Positions 17,569-27,191 of a DNA stretch of 64,000 nt are shown piece by piece; the stretch's first letter is position 1, and each line of letters begins with the position of its first letter. Under the pieces are notes generated by a model. That model had not been told where the DNA came from. It ran no database searches and worked only from the letters and a program-made list of their open reading frames with translations. The position numbers and the translations under genes were made by a program. The stretch comes from JAFEDN01 sp963712715 (GTDB lineage: Bacteria; Pseudomonadota; Gammaproteobacteria; Coxiellales; Coxiellaceae), in NCBI GenBank assembly GCA_963712715.1, contig CAVQJI010000009.1, forward strand, positions 1 through 64,000, given 5' to 3'.

Positions 17569-18773
17569 ATGCAGCAGTTATTCAAAATAGTTTCCGGCGT
17601 TTTAGCCTTAACGGTTTCTGTTTACGCGCATGGGCAAACACCGCCGCCTGACTTTAATCAACAGATGCAGAAAATATTGATGACCCATTACAATCAATAT
17701 AAAGATCAGGAATATTTTTCTGGTGCGGCGTTGTCAATCTATATTCCTAATGACAATATCAGAAATTACTATGTTGGCCGCGTCAGCCACAGTCTCAAGA
17801 GTAAATTAATATCTGGTGATACGTTATTTCAGATTGGCAGCATTACCAAATCTTTTACTGCCGCTATTATTTTACAGCTAGAAAAAGAGGGCAAATTAAG
17901 ATTAGGCGATACGTTGAAAACCTGGTTGCCTCAATATAATAAATGGTCTGCCATCTCGATGACTCAATTATTAAATATGACCAGCGGCATACCCAATTAC
18001 ACAGAGTCGCCGCTGCTGAACTCGCAGGTTTATTATAACTCATCGAGAATCTGGAGGAATCAGGAACTGATTGATTTTGCATATCCCCCCGCAACCTTTT
18101 CTCCGCCTTTAAGGTCTGGATATTTTTATTCAAATACCAATTATATTTTAGCCTCATTGATTGTGGAGAAGGCCACGCATAATACTTTTTCGCATGAGCT
18201 TGTTTCAGAACCATTGGTATGGCCAATTTAACCAATACTTTTTACATACTCAATAATCCCAATTCCAAAATTCAGGCTCGCTTGGCATATGGCTATCACT
18301 TTAATCCTTATGAATTCCCGGCGATGGTGGGCAAGGATAGTTATGCCGGTAATTTATCCTCTGCCGCTGCAGCGGGAGGCATTATTTCCAATTCCGAAGA
18401 TATAATTAAATGGGTGAAAGCGCTATTTGTGGATAGTAAAATATTGGATCAAAAGCAGAAAAGAAAACTAATGGCTTTAGTTTCCACTGACAATGGCCAA
18501 CCGATTGATCAGACTACCGCGGCTAACCCGCATGGATTTGGTTTAGGACTTGCGCAAAATTTCGAAAGTGGAGTTGGGCGTTATTGGTTCTATGAAGGAA
18601 GAACGATAGGATTTAGAGCCATTTATATGTATAAGCCTTGTAATGGCGTCATTATCTCCGCTATTTTTAACAGCGCCACGGATCACTACAATGACCATTC
18701 AGGCCGTTTATTGCAGCGGACCTATCAATCTATTTTGGCCCGTAATCCTCAATTAAATTGTCAGGATAATTAG
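17569..18773 (+). pseudogene. Serine hydrolase (class C beta-lactamase/D-Ala-D-Ala peptidase-like), one-base frameshift
   Basis: An exported penicillin-binding-like serine hydrolase. It has a signal peptide (MQQLFKIVSGVLALTVSVYA), the catalytic SITK (SxxK) in FQIGSITKSFTAAI, and YSNTNY as the YxN motif. The C-terminal half has GRTIGFRAIYMY in place of the third box. Frame one stops at 18231. Frame two takes over at about 18215, and the split falls inside the family motif PLGMxNT. Restoring one G in TTGGTATGG gives a continuous protein of about 400 aa. So this is either a one-base deletion in a GGG run or a sequence error. Its stop codon abuts a MITE. Confidence 0.82.
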
Positions 18774-18921
18774 GGTCTGTTGACAATTCATAAAATAACC
18801 GTCATTGCGAGCGTTAGCGAAGCAATCCAGTTCGCATTTTTGTTGAAATTATGTACTGGATTGCTTCGCTAACGCTCGCAATGACGGAATTATAAATAAT
18901 TTATGAATTGTCAACTGACCT
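18773..18921. repeat. MITE with REP-like core, copy 3
   Basis: The outer inverted repeat GGGTCTGTTGACAATTCATA pairs with its near-complement ending TCAACTGACC. The inside is the REP-like palindrome (18801-18885, GTCATTGCGAGCGTTAGCG, with a perfect right arm). TA lies at both ends. The left TA belongs to the serine-hydrolase stop TAG. The right TA belongs to the stop of the convergent M15 peptidase gene. Confidence 0.85.
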
Positions 18922-19621
18922 TAACAGATCTTTGGGTTGCTGCTGCAAATTTTCTGAAAATGACGGTAATCTTTGAGACTTTCCCATTCACCTCCCCAGG
19001 ACCAGCCGTATTTGTTAAACGTTTGATAAGTCGCATCATTTTGCACTATCATCCCGGGAACGGGTTTGCTGCGATCAAGATAAGCTTTACCGCTGGGCGG
19101 CAGCACCGTGTTTTTCCTCACGCTGGGATTAATCAAGGCATTGATATCAATCGCATAGCCATAACTGTGCAGCGAAAATTTCTCGGGGTCGAGAAGGTCG
19201 CCCGGCAATCAAACCCATAGGTGTTATTAGCCGCCATTGCCGCGTTGTTGTTGCCCTTGAAAGTATACAGAGGTTCCATGCGTTCAATGGGAAATTGCTG
19301 AAGAAAAAGTTCATGAAACAAATTGACCGTTTCAATCCCTATTTTTTTATTGACAATTAACTGGCCAGTATGGATTTTGTGGTCAAAACCCCAGTAAGAC
19401 AGCGTTAAAAACGATAAATTATTTAAAGAAACCGGACATCCGGGATGCCAGCTATACGCCAACATCAATTTTTTGGCGTCAGCGGGGATAGCGGTGAGTG
19501 TGAAATGGAAGCTATCGTTCTGGCTGATTTCGCCAGCGGCGATCGCCGGGCTTGCGGCCGTTGTTATCCATAACAAAAACACCAGGATGTGTTTACTGCA
19601 TCTTGGTAAATAATCAATCAT
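18921..19621 (-). pseudogene. M15-type peptidase (VanY/L-Ala-D-Glu endopeptidase-like), one-base frameshift
   Basis: An exported peptidoglycan peptidase. The first frame (19621-19133) has a signal peptide and the family segment MAANNTYGFDCR. The second frame (to 18921) continues with LHSYGYAIDINALINP, which supplies the zinc-binding His/Asp, then GWSWGGEW and DYRHF with the last zinc His. The frames meet at a GGG run near 19195. One extra G would join FDCR to GDLLDPEKFSLH. It is either a true frameshift or a sequence error. It lies convergent to the serine hydrolase and between two copies of the same MITE. Confidence 0.82.
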
Positions 19622-19657
19622 AAAAGAATATTATCAATATTTACCAACCGGAGTCTA

Positions 19658-19817
19658 GGGCCTGTTTACAATTCATTAATTATTCGCCGTCATTGCGAGC
19701 GCTAGCGAAGCAATCCAGTACGGAGCTTGTTTAAAGTACGAAACTGGATTGCTTCGCTAGCGCTCGCAATGACAAAATTCTTGTGTAAAACATAATTAAT
19801 GAATTGTAAACAGACCC
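19658..19817. repeat. MITE with REP-like core, copy 4
   Basis: The same outer family as the copy at 18773: GGGCCTGTTTACAATTCATT at the left and its near-complement ending GTAAACAGACCC at the right, with TA on each side (19656-19657 and 19818-19819). The core palindrome is GTCATTGCGAGCGCTAGCG with a perfectly matching right arm. It occupies most of the 300-bp gap upstream of the secreted protein at 19924. The rest of the gap shows nothing else. Confidence 0.87.
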
Positions 19818-19923
19818 TATTTTTTTTTAATCGAATACTGCCGGAGACACCAGGAATTTGACCATTTTATATACTATAGTTATTGAAAGTATAAATTCTG
19901 ATCAAAAATTCCAGGGAGGAGGT

Positions 19924-20319
19924 ATGAAAGGATTTTTTTTAGCATTCACCGCTTTTATCATGGCCGTCATCAGCACCCAGGCGGTCGCTGCCGGTAAAAC
20001 CATCAATTGCCCCGCTTTGAAAGCCAACCATTATGGTCAAAGTTCGTATTACGATCCTAAAATTGGCCGGATGTGGCATCTGACATGGAGTAGTCGGCGT
20101 ACACCTGTTTGGAGTCAGGTTTCGATCCCTCAAACCACCACCTGCGGTTCGGGAAAATCCAGTAATGGTTTCCCTTTAAAGTTTCAATGCGCTGTTTTTC
20201 AATGTAAATCGGATGCAGTGGTGGCTGTGTTGGGCCAGAATCAGCAAGGAGTCAAATGTTTTAGCGCCTATGTTTCCACCCGCAATACTTTTTATTGCGA
20301 CAGCTTCAGTATGAATTAA
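19924..20319 (+). CDS. Small secreted Cys-containing protein, unknown
   Basis: 131 aa from ATG 19924, chosen because GGGAGG lies just upstream and it exposes a clean signal peptide (MKGFFLAFTAFIMAVISTQAVAAG). The mature part has six Cys residues (INCPALK, TTTCGSGKS, FQCAVFQCKS, VKCFSAY, FYCDSFSMN), which suggests disulfides in an exported protein. No family is recognised. The stop overlaps the stop of the convergent permease gene (TTAA at 20316-20319). Confidence 0.7.
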   Translation: MKGFFLAFTAFIMAVISTQAVAAGKTINCPALKANHYGQSSYYDPKIGRMWHLTWSSRRTPVWSQVSIPQTTTCGSGKSSNGFPLKFQCAVFQCKSDAVVAVLGQNQQGVKCFSAYVSTRNTFYCDSFSMN

Positions 20320-21698
20320 CAATTTGATTTATTCAGAATACTATGATTTTTGCTGTACCAGAAATAAATTATTAATCCCAGCGCCATCCAGATAATAAAA
20401 CGCACAATGGTTACCCATGGCAGGTTACATATTAAATACAAGCAGGATGCAATCCCTAAAGCAGGCACGTATGGGCTAAACGGAGTGCGGAAAGGACGGC
20501 GTAGTTCAGGGTGGGTGCGCCGCAGCACCAGCACCCCTACGCACACCGTGATAAACGCCGCTAAAGTGCCAATATTAACCAGTTCGGCCAAATCCTTAAT
20601 AGGCGCCAGCGCGGAAAGAATACAAATTAAAGTCCCACAAAGCAAAATAATCCGCACCGGTGTGCGGGTACCCTCGTGAATTTTGGAGAAAAAACCCGGA
20701 ATCAATTGATCGCGTGACATGGCGAGGAAAACCCGGGTCAGCCCATAATACATCACCAGCATCACCGTTGTTAATCCTGCAATGGCGCCGGCGCCGATAG
20801 TCGCTGCGGCAAAGCGATGCCCTATCTGCAGCAGCGCATAACTAACGGGAGAACTCACGTTTAATCTCGCATAAGGCAGAATACCGGTGAGTAAACCGGC
20901 GACGAGAATATAAATGACCGTACAAATAATCAGTGACATAACGATACCGATAGGTAAATCGCGTTGTGGAAAAGCCGATTCCTCGGCCGCGGTAGAGACT
21001 GCGTCGAAGCCGATATAAGCGAAAAAAATCAATGCCGCTCCACCGATCACGCCACTCCATCCGTAAGGCATAAAAGGATGCCAGTTCGCGGGATTGACGT
21101 TAAAAGCCGCAATGACAATAAATAAAAAGATCACGAATAGCTTGATGCCCACCATGATGTTATTAAATCGGGCGCTTTCCTTAACCCCGGCGATGAGTAA
21201 TGCCATCAAAGCGACAACGATCAAAAGCGCGGGCAGATTCAGTACCCCGCCAATGAGAGGGCTGCGGACGATATCCGGAGGTAGGTGAATTCTTAATGAG
21301 TTAAGAAAATCATTGACATAACTGCTCCAGCCCACTGAAACGGCGGCAATGGAAATGGTATATTCGAGTAATAAATCCCATCCGATCAACCATGCAAAAA
21401 ATTCGCCGATGCCGACGTAAGCATAACTGTATGCGCTGCCGCAGCCGCCGACGCTGGCGGCTAATTCCGCGTAAGCCAATGCCGTGAAACCACTTGCAAA
21501 ACCGGCGATAACATAAGAAAGGGTAATTGCCGGACCGGCTTTGGTGGCAGCGGCAATGCCGGTGAGTATGAAAATACCCGCGCCGATAATAGCGCCCACG
21601 CCAAACAGAGTCAGGTCCATCGCAGTCAGACATTTTTTCAAAGGCCCATGGTCATGCCCTGACAATTGTTGGAGAGACTTTTTGCGCATAAGACTCAT
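20316..21698 (-). CDS. APC-family amino acid permease (YfnA/CAT-like)
   Basis: An inner-membrane amino acid transporter of 460 aa with about 12 hydrophobic segments. Landmarks are the TM1 motif FGVGAIIGAGIFILTG, the TM6 region FFAYIGFDAVSTAAEE and the loop FPQRDLPIGI, all typical of the cationic amino acid transporter (CAT/YfnA) branch. The substrate is not determinable from sequence. The start may be 21698 or the Met three codons later. A single gene, convergent with the small secreted protein. Confidence 0.9.
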   Translation of the reverse strand: MSLMRKKSLQQLSGHDHGPLKKCLTAMDLTLFGVGAIIGAGIFILTGIAAATKAGPAITLSYVIAGFASGFTALAYAELAASVGGCGSAYSYAYVGIGEFFAWLIGWDLLLEYTISIAAVSVGWSSYVNDFLNSLRIHLPPDIVRSPLIGGVLNLPALLIVVALMALLIAGVKESARFNNIMVGIKLFVIFLFIVIAAFNVNPANWHPFMPYGWSGVIGGAALIFFAYIGFDAVSTAAEESAFPQRDLPIGIVMSLIICTVIYILVAGLLTGILPYARLNVSSPVSYALLQIGHRFAAATIGAGAIAGLTTVMLVMYYGLTRVFLAMSRDQLIPGFFSKIHEGTRTPVRIILLCGTLICILSALAPIKDLAELVNIGTLAAFITVCVGVLVLRRTHPELRRPFRTPFSPYVPALGIASCLYLICNLPWVTIVRFIIWMALGLIIYFWYSKNHSILNKSNC

Positions 21699-21769
21699 AA
21701 GATTTCAACCATGCAGATAATAGAGCTAGCAGAGGTTCTTATCACGCTCAGCGGGGTGGACTGATTTAC

Positions 21770-21883
21770 TCAGTCTTCTGAATGTAAAAATTTGTCATAC
21801 AGGGCTTTTGCTGCTCTAAAATCATTCAGAAGCAAAAGATTTTTGATCTGAGCCTGGATTTGCGGGGGTAATTGTGCAAACAT
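21770..21883 (-). CDS. Small ORF (37 aa), unknown
   Basis: The sequence begins MFAQLPPQIQAQIKNLL, then LLNDFRAAKALYDKFLHSED. An excellent ribosome site (AAGGAG, six bases upstream) precedes ATG 21883. An in-frame ATG at 21925 would add 14 residues, but it would place the strong site inside the gene. The LPPQIQAQIKNLL...AAKAL pattern faintly resembles the short L7/L12-like helical proteins, but no family can be claimed. It lies alone upstream of the permease, on the same strand. Confidence 0.55.
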   Translation of the reverse strand: MFAQLPPQIQAQIKNLLLLNDFRAAKALYDKFLHSED

Positions 21884-22112
21884 CACGTTCTCCTTTTTAT
21901 GTTTTTCTGCTATATTCACTCTCATAAGCTTTTTCCTTTATTCCTTGAAAAAAACATCCTTGTTTCCTTAAAGCTTTACAAAGGCACCATACATTTTCCT
22001 AAAACTTTATGCCTATGTGTTATATATTAAAATTTTTTGATAAAAATATATGCAGGAGAAATTGGCGCAGTCATGTAGGAAATTCTTTACAAAAAGTTTA
22101 GAAAAAGATTGT

Positions 22113-23426
22113 TCAGGCTGTTTCCAGGATATTTAATAATCGTGAAATTTTAATCTGGATCTCCTGATATTCACTGGCCATGGAAGAATCGCTGACTATG
22201 GCGCCTCCGCCATAACAATGAATTTTGTGCTGGTTGCAGAGAAGGGTACGAATAGCGATATTACTGTCCATCCTGCCGCGAATGTCACAATAAACCATAC
22301 TGCCGCAATAGAGCGATCGCCGGTGGGGCTCCAGCCGATCAATAATTTCCATCGCGCGGCGCTTGGGCGCTCCGGTAATGGAACCCCCGGGAAAGCAATG
22401 TTTGAGTAAATCCAGAGGGTGCTGCCCTTCCTCCAGTGTACCCGTGACCGTGCTGACGAGATGATGGACGTTGGCAAAACTCTCCAGCGCGCAGAGTTGC
22501 GGTACTTTTACCGAACCGGGGCGGCAGCATTTACCCAGATCATTTCTCAGCAAGTCTACGATCATAATATTTTCAGCATGGTCCTTGGTACTCGACAATA
22601 GCGATTGGGCGGATTGGTGATCCTGTTGCGGGTTGGCAAATCGGGGGCTGGTGCCTTTTATGGGCTGAGTCGTTACCTGATGATTTTTTACTCGCAAGAA
22701 ACGTTCCGGCGAAAGACAAAGAATGGCGCCTTCCGGCATGTTCATATAACTGGCCATCGGCATAGGATTTTGTGAGCGCAAACGCTGATAGGCGACCCAT
22801 GGCGAGCCGTGATAACCCGCTGTGAAGCGTTGCGCCAAATTAATTTGATAACAATCCCCGGCACGGATATGTTCTTTAACCTTTTCAAAGGCCGCCGCGT
22901 ATTGAATTTTATTCATATTGGGCAGGAAGTTCCCGGTGAGGGAAAAATGACCCGTTCGGGAGCAGGGCTGTGAAATCAGTTCTTTAATGGCGAGCAAATC
23001 GGGATGATCGGGAGGTTCACGGCTGATCAAATAGCTGATGTGCTGCCGGTGATCAATAACGATGCTCCAGTCATAAAATCCGATGACTGCCTGAGGAAGG
23101 TCTATGTCAGTAGGCACGGTAGACGTCAGATGCGCTAATCCGTACCCCAAATCGTAACTCAGATAGCCAATGGCGCCGACAGTAAACGGTAATTCATCGG
23201 GTATTTCGGGGTGGTTCTCCCACAGGTCGGAATTTAGCTCTGCTTTGGCAAGCGCAAATGGGTCATTCTGCCAATCATCAGTGATAATCACATGTCCAGG
23301 ATTGGCGGCAATAATGTCGAAACGGTCCATCCCGCAGCTATCAAAAAATACTGCATAAGGCTGATGGGCGAAATGTGAGAATACGGCCGCGCCATTTGCC
23401 TGATAAGGTAACCGGGTTATGTGCAT
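22113..23426 (-). CDS. pabB: Aminodeoxychorismate synthase component I
   Basis: Converts chorismate with ammonia or glutamine-derived nitrogen to 4-amino-4-deoxychorismate for folate. The 437-aa length is normal for PabB. TQPIKGTSPR carries the PIKGT motif, whose Lys distinguishes PabB from anthranilate synthase. ENIMIVDLLRNDLGK, FPGGSITGAPKRRAMEII and YCGGAI-type C-terminal motifs (here CYGGGAIVSDS) are in order. It is divergent from tsaB with a 42-bp gap that must hold both promoters. Confidence 0.93.
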   Translation of the reverse strand: MHITRLPYQANGAAVFSHFAHQPYAVFFDSCGMDRFDIIAANPGHVIITDDWQNDPFALAKAELNSDLWENHPEIPDELPFTVGAIGYLSYDLGYGLAHLTSTVPTDIDLPQAVIGFYDWSIVIDHRQHISYLISREPPDHPDLLAIKELISQPCSRTGHFSLTGNFLPNMNKIQYAAAFEKVKEHIRAGDCYQINLAQRFTAGYHGSPWVAYQRLRSQNPMPMASYMNMPEGAILCLSPERFLRVKNHQVTTQPIKGTSPRFANPQQDHQSAQSLLSSTKDHAENIMIVDLLRNDLGKCCRPGSVKVPQLCALESFANVHHLVSTVTGTLEEGQHPLDLLKHCFPGGSITGAPKRRAMEIIDRLEPHRRSLYCGSMVYCDIRGRMDSNIAIRTLLCNQHKIHCYGGGAIVSDSSMASEYQEIQIKISRLLNILETA

Positions 23427-23468
23427 GCGCTTATGATATTATAAAATCTTCCTAATGTGAGGGTTTAA

Positions 23469-24167
23469 ATGAAAATTTTGGCTTTTGATACGGCCACTGC
23501 CGCCTGTTCTGTGGCATTGCTGATGGGTGGGGAAGTTCACGAACAGTCAGTCATAGCGCCTCAGCGCCACGCCGAACTTATCCTGCCGATGATTGAAAAA
23601 TTGTTGAGCGAAGCCGGAATCACTCTGACGCAACTCAACGCCATCGCTTTTGGACAGGGTCCTGGCAGTTTTATGGGAGTGCGGATTGCCACAGGGGTCG
23701 CGCAGGGATTAGCCTTTGGGGCGGATTTACCGGTGATCCCCGTTTCCACTCTGCAAGCGTTGGCACAAACCGCCTGGCAACAGACCCGGCGTTCCGATAT
23801 TATCGCCGCCTGGGATGCCCGGATGCAGGCTATTTATTGGGGCGTCTACCAATTGAACGAAAATGGATTAATGATGCCGGCGCGCCCTGACGCGCTTAAT
23901 CCGCCAGACGAAATGCTCATGCCCACCGGTAAAAACTGGTTGTTGGCAGGAAACGCCTGGAAAATTTACCATCAGGAATTAGCGTCAAAATTAAATCCGG
24001 ATGCGCAAATAGCGGATATCTATCCAGAGGCTCGAGCTATCCTCAGTATCGCGCAGATATTGCTCTGCGAAGGAAAAGTTTCCAGCGCCCTGGAAATAGA
24101 ACCCGTTTATCTGCGCAATGACGTGGCGCACAGAAAGAATTCATCGCCAGGTTATGAAAAATCCTGA
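23469..24167 (+). CDS. tsaB: tRNA threonylcarbamoyladenosine biosynthesis protein TsaB
   Basis: Partner of TsaD and TsaE in making t6A37 of ANN-decoding tRNAs. The sequence begins MKILAFDTATAACSVALL, with HAELILPMIEKLL, AFGQGPGSFMGVRIATGVAQGLAFG and a WDARMQAIYWG segment. All are characteristic of TsaB and of normal length (232 aa). ATG 23469 has GAGGG upstream. It is followed after 43 bp by the aldehyde dehydrogenase gene and divergent from pabB. Confidence 0.93.
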   Translation: MKILAFDTATAACSVALLMGGEVHEQSVIAPQRHAELILPMIEKLLSEAGITLTQLNAIAFGQGPGSFMGVRIATGVAQGLAFGADLPVIPVSTLQALAQTAWQQTRRSDIIAAWDARMQAIYWGVYQLNENGLMMPARPDALNPPDEMLMPTGKNWLLAGNAWKIYHQELASKLNPDAQIADIYPEARAILSIAQILLCEGKVSSALEIEPVYLRNDVAHRKNSSPGYEKS

Positions 24168-24210
24168 ATCATGCTAGACTTTCCAAACCGTTAACAATAA
24201 GGATGTATTC

Positions 24211-25638
24211 ATGCACCATTTCACAATGACTATTGATGGCAAGGGCGTTGCCGGCGAAGCACGGGCTTTTTCCGTTATAAATCCCGCAACCGAGCAACCG
24301 GTTGCCGAGTGTCCCGCCGCCAGTGCCGCCCAAATTGACGCCGCGGTAGATGCGGGATTGCGGGCATTCGCCGAGTGGAAAAAATCTTCGATTGAGCAAC
24401 GTCGTGAGTTGTTGTATCACTGCGCAAAAATCATTGGCGAGCACCGTCAGGAATTGGCTGAATTATTAACCCGCGAACAAGGCAAGCCGTTATCCAATGC
24501 CTTGGAAGAAGTTGAAAGCGCGGTGGAAGAATTACAAAATGTCGCTAAAATCAGCGCTCCGAATGTGATTTTGCAGGATGATGCCGATGGCAGGGTGGAG
24601 GTTCATCATAAACCGCTGGGGGTCATCGCCGCGATTACTCCGTGGAATTATCCGGTTTATATCGCTTTGAGTAATATCAGTATGGCTTTATTGGCCGGTA
24701 ACACTATTATTGTAAAACCTTCACCCTACACACCATTAACCTCTTTACGTATTGGTGAATTAATACGGGAAATCGTTCCACCCGGTTTGGTGAATGTGTT
24801 GAGCGGCGGCGACGATGTGGGCGCGCAGCTCAGTAAACATTCCCGCATTAATAAGATTACGTTCACGGGATCGGTGAATACAGGGAAAAAAATCGCACAA
24901 ATCGCCGCTAAAAATTTAATACCGGTCACTTTAGAATTAGGCGGCAACGATCCGGCTATCGTCCTGCCTGATGCCGATGTCAAAGAAATCGCCGAGCCTA
25001 TTTTTTGGGGAGCTTTCACTAATACGGGACAAATCTGTATTGCCATTAAACGCTTGTATGTCCACGAAAGTATTTTTGAGCCTTTGGTCGCCGAACTGAA
25101 AAAAATAGCGGAATCGATAAAATTAGGCGATGGTATGCAACCCGACACGGAAATGGGACCTTTGAATAATGCCGCGCAACTGAAAAAAGTAAAGGCCCTG
25201 GTTGCCGATGCAAAACGCGCCGGAGCCAAAATTATCACGGGCGGAAAAACGGTAAAGGGGCCTGGCTACTTTTATCGACCTACTCTTGTCACGGAATTAA
25301 AAGAAGGCGTGCGTTTAGTGGATGAAGAGCAATTTGGGCCGGTATTACCGATTATATCCTATCAAAATCTGGACGACGTCATCACCCGCGCGAATGCGAC
25401 ACCCATGGGCTTGGGCGCCTCGGTATGGACAGCTGACTGGCATAAGGGCGCCATCATTGCTCAACGACTGGAGAGCGGGACGGCTTGGGTTAATCGGGTT
25501 TTTACCACCCATCCCCACGCGCCGTTTGGCGGGGTAAAAAATTCCGGGCTAGGCCGCGAGGGCGGCGTCTGGGGTTTTGCCGGAGCTACCCAGGTCCAAA
25601 CTCTGAGCATCGCCAAGAAAACCATCCCACCCGCCTAA
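24211..25638 (+). CDS. NAD(P)-dependent aldehyde dehydrogenase
   Basis: Oxidises an aldehyde to the acid. 475 aa; cofactor-binding TPWNYP and KPSPYTPL, FTGSVNTGKK, general base Glu242 in LELGGND and nucleophile Cys276 in GQICIAIKR. EEQFGPVLPII and the C-terminal PFGGVKNSGLGREGG complete the family pattern. The substrate cannot be told. Betaine-aldehyde or succinate-semialdehyde-like enzymes share this pattern. It is downstream of tsaB in the same direction. Confidence 0.92.
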   Translation: MHHFTMTIDGKGVAGEARAFSVINPATEQPVAECPAASAAQIDAAVDAGLRAFAEWKKSSIEQRRELLYHCAKIIGEHRQELAELLTREQGKPLSNALEEVESAVEELQNVAKISAPNVILQDDADGRVEVHHKPLGVIAAITPWNYPVYIALSNISMALLAGNTIIVKPSPYTPLTSLRIGELIREIVPPGLVNVLSGGDDVGAQLSKHSRINKITFTGSVNTGKKIAQIAAKNLIPVTLELGGNDPAIVLPDADVKEIAEPIFWGAFTNTGQICIAIKRLYVHESIFEPLVAELKKIAESIKLGDGMQPDTEMGPLNNAAQLKKVKALVADAKRAGAKIITGGKTVKGPGYFYRPTLVTELKEGVRLVDEEQFGPVLPIISYQNLDDVITRANATPMGLGASVWTADWHKGAIIAQRLESGTAWVNRVFTTHPHAPFGGVKNSGLGREGGVWGFAGATQVQTLSIAKKTIPPA

Positions 25639-25786
25639 GGAACGATTAATACCTCTCAGGCGCGGCGTATCTCTTTGCCTTGACCGGTAAGTATCGGTTT
25701 TTTTCATTTTTGTTCCCTGAATTTAACGGGTTTGGCTGTCCTTCAACCAGGATCTTAACTTTTTTTGGCCACTGGTGATCTAATGT

Positions 25787-26056
25787 TTACTTAAACAAAT
25801 CGGAGTGAGTTCCAGTTCTTTCAAAAATAATCGTACCGGCTACTTTTTTATAAATGAGCAACCAATCTGGTTGAATGTGGCACTCTCGATGTCCAGAGTA
25901 ATTGCCAGTCAGTGGATGATCTCGGTATTTAGCAGATAAAGGCTTTTCTTCAACCAGCACTCGCATAATTTCCTTCAGTTTAGAAAAGTCCAATCCTCGT
26001 TTCTTAATACGCTTAACATCTCTTTCAAACGTATTTCTGTATTGAGTTTTTAACAA
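25787..26056 (-). CDS. yafQ: YafQ-type mRNA interferase toxin
   Basis: Toxin of a type II toxin-antitoxin pair; YafQ family RNases cut mRNA on the ribosome. The 89-aa sequence has FERDVKRIKKRG, LSAKYRDHPLTGNYSGHRECHIQPDWLLIYK and the C-terminal FERTGTHSDLF, with the conserved His, Asp and His residues of the family. The start is TTG at 26056, one base after the antitoxin stop, so the two are translationally coupled. Confidence 0.92.
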   Translation of the reverse strand: MLKTQYRNTFERDVKRIKKRGLDFSKLKEIMRVLVEEKPLSAKYRDHPLTGNYSGHRECHIQPDWLLIYKKVAGTIIFERTGTHSDLFK

Positions 26057-26057
26057 C

Positions 26058-26318
26058 TTAAATCCCTAATTTATCAAATAAATCATCTACATTTTTACAT
26101 TTTACAAGTCCAATACCTTGATCTGTTTCCTTTAATGCCCTTCGGGTTTTTGCATTCGGAATTTTTAACTCTAAAGGCCATTCATGCTCCCGGGCAATTT
26201 TTTTATAAAGCATAGTAATGGCTTGGGTAGGAGTAATGCCCAATTCATCCAGTACATGTTCCGCCACTGTCTTTAATGTCGGCTCTATACGCGCTCTAAC
26301 AAATGCTGCTTTACTCAT
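26058..26318 (-). CDS. dinJ: DinJ/RelB-type antitoxin
   Basis: 86 aa. The N-terminal half is a ribbon-helix-helix DNA-binding domain (VRARIEPTLKTVAEHVLDELGITPTQAITMLYKKI), and the C-terminal part neutralises YafQ. It is the first gene of the dinJ-yafQ operon and, by family precedent, represses its own promoter together with the toxin. The likely operator lies 40 bp upstream. Confidence 0.92.
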   Translation of the reverse strand: MSKAAFVRARIEPTLKTVAEHVLDELGITPTQAITMLYKKIAREHEWPLELKIPNAKTRRALKETDQGIGLVKCKNVDDLFDKLGI

Positions 26319-26357
26319 TTTATGGATACCTCATATTAGTTCTCATAGCTAATATAA

Positions 26358-26379
26358 TTGTAGCTCATTTGAGACACAA
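26358..26379. promoter_or_regulatory. Palindromic operator of dinJ-yafQ
   Basis: TTGTAGCTCATTTGAGACACAA is an imperfect inverted repeat (TTGTAGCTCA against TTGTGTCTCA), located upstream of the dinJ start. Self-repression through such palindromes is usual for RelB/DinJ antitoxins. The assignment rests on position and symmetry only. Confidence 0.5.
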
Positions 26380-26451
26380 TGTCAAATTGGGTGGATTATT
26401 CTACCTGTTTTCAGGGTCAATTTAAAAAATAATCTGATTTCGTACAGATTT

Positions 26452-27186
26452 CTACGCTGAGAGGAATAAGATATTTTCTAGTCCGTATACCAGGCCTTGC
26501 AGTGACATGACTTCCCGGCAGGCCAGAATGATGCCGGGAATACAGCATTGCCGGTCGATGCCCTGATGGCAAAGCGTCAGAACTTCGCCGTGGCCGCCGA
26601 ATATTACCGTTTGGTGTGAATAAAATCCGGGTAAACGCACGGAATGGATTTGTACGCCATGATGAGTTTCTCCACGGGCTGGAGCGTTTTTAAACGGGGA
26701 GGCTTTACTGAGGTCGCGAGCGTCGGCGATCATCTGCGCGGTTTTTATCGATGTCCCGGAAGGTGCATCGAGCTTTCGCGGATGGTGCATTTCGATGATT
26801 TCCACGTCCGGCAAATATTTGGCGGCGTCACGGGCGTATCTCATCATTAACAGCGCTCCCAAAGAAAAGTTGGGGGCGATAATTCCTCCCAATTTTTTTT
26901 GAGCACATAGCGAAGCCAGCGTTTCAATTTGTGGAGGAGTTAAGCCTGTCGTGCCAATCACCGGCCGTGCTCCGGCCTGGATGATGACCTTCGCATTAGC
27001 AAACACGACTTCGGGAGTGGTGAAATCGATGACCACTTCGGCCTTTTGCTGCGCAATAACATCCGCCACATTATCATGACGGCCGGTTTGCGCAACGAGT
27101 GTTAACTCAGGCGATTCGTTCACAGCGCTAACGGCAATTTTTCCCATTTTGCCATTAGCGCCGTTGACGATAACCCGGATTGCCAC
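26452..27186 (-). CDS. dapB: 4-hydroxy-tetrahydrodipicolinate reductase
   Basis: Second step of the lysine/diaminopimelate branch; supplies DAP for peptidoglycan. 244 aa: NAD(P)-binding RVIVNGANGKMGKIA, VIDFTTPE, GTTGL, APNFSLG, catalytic EMHHPRKLDAPSGTS, and HGVQIHSVRLPGF. The start is GTG at 27186, only five bases after the sodB stop, so sodB-dapB probably form one transcript. Confidence 0.95.
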   Translation of the reverse strand: MAIRVIVNGANGKMGKIAVSAVNESPELTLVAQTGRHDNVADVIAQQKAEVVIDFTTPEVVFANAKVIIQAGARPVIGTTGLTPPQIETLASLCAQKKLGGIIAPNFSLGALLMMRYARDAAKYLPDVEIIEMHHPRKLDAPSGTSIKTAQMIADARDLSKASPFKNAPARGETHHGVQIHSVRLPGFYSHQTVIFGGHGEVLTLCHQGIDRQCCIPGIILACREVMSLQGLVYGLENILFLSA

Positions 27187-27191
27187 GCGTG

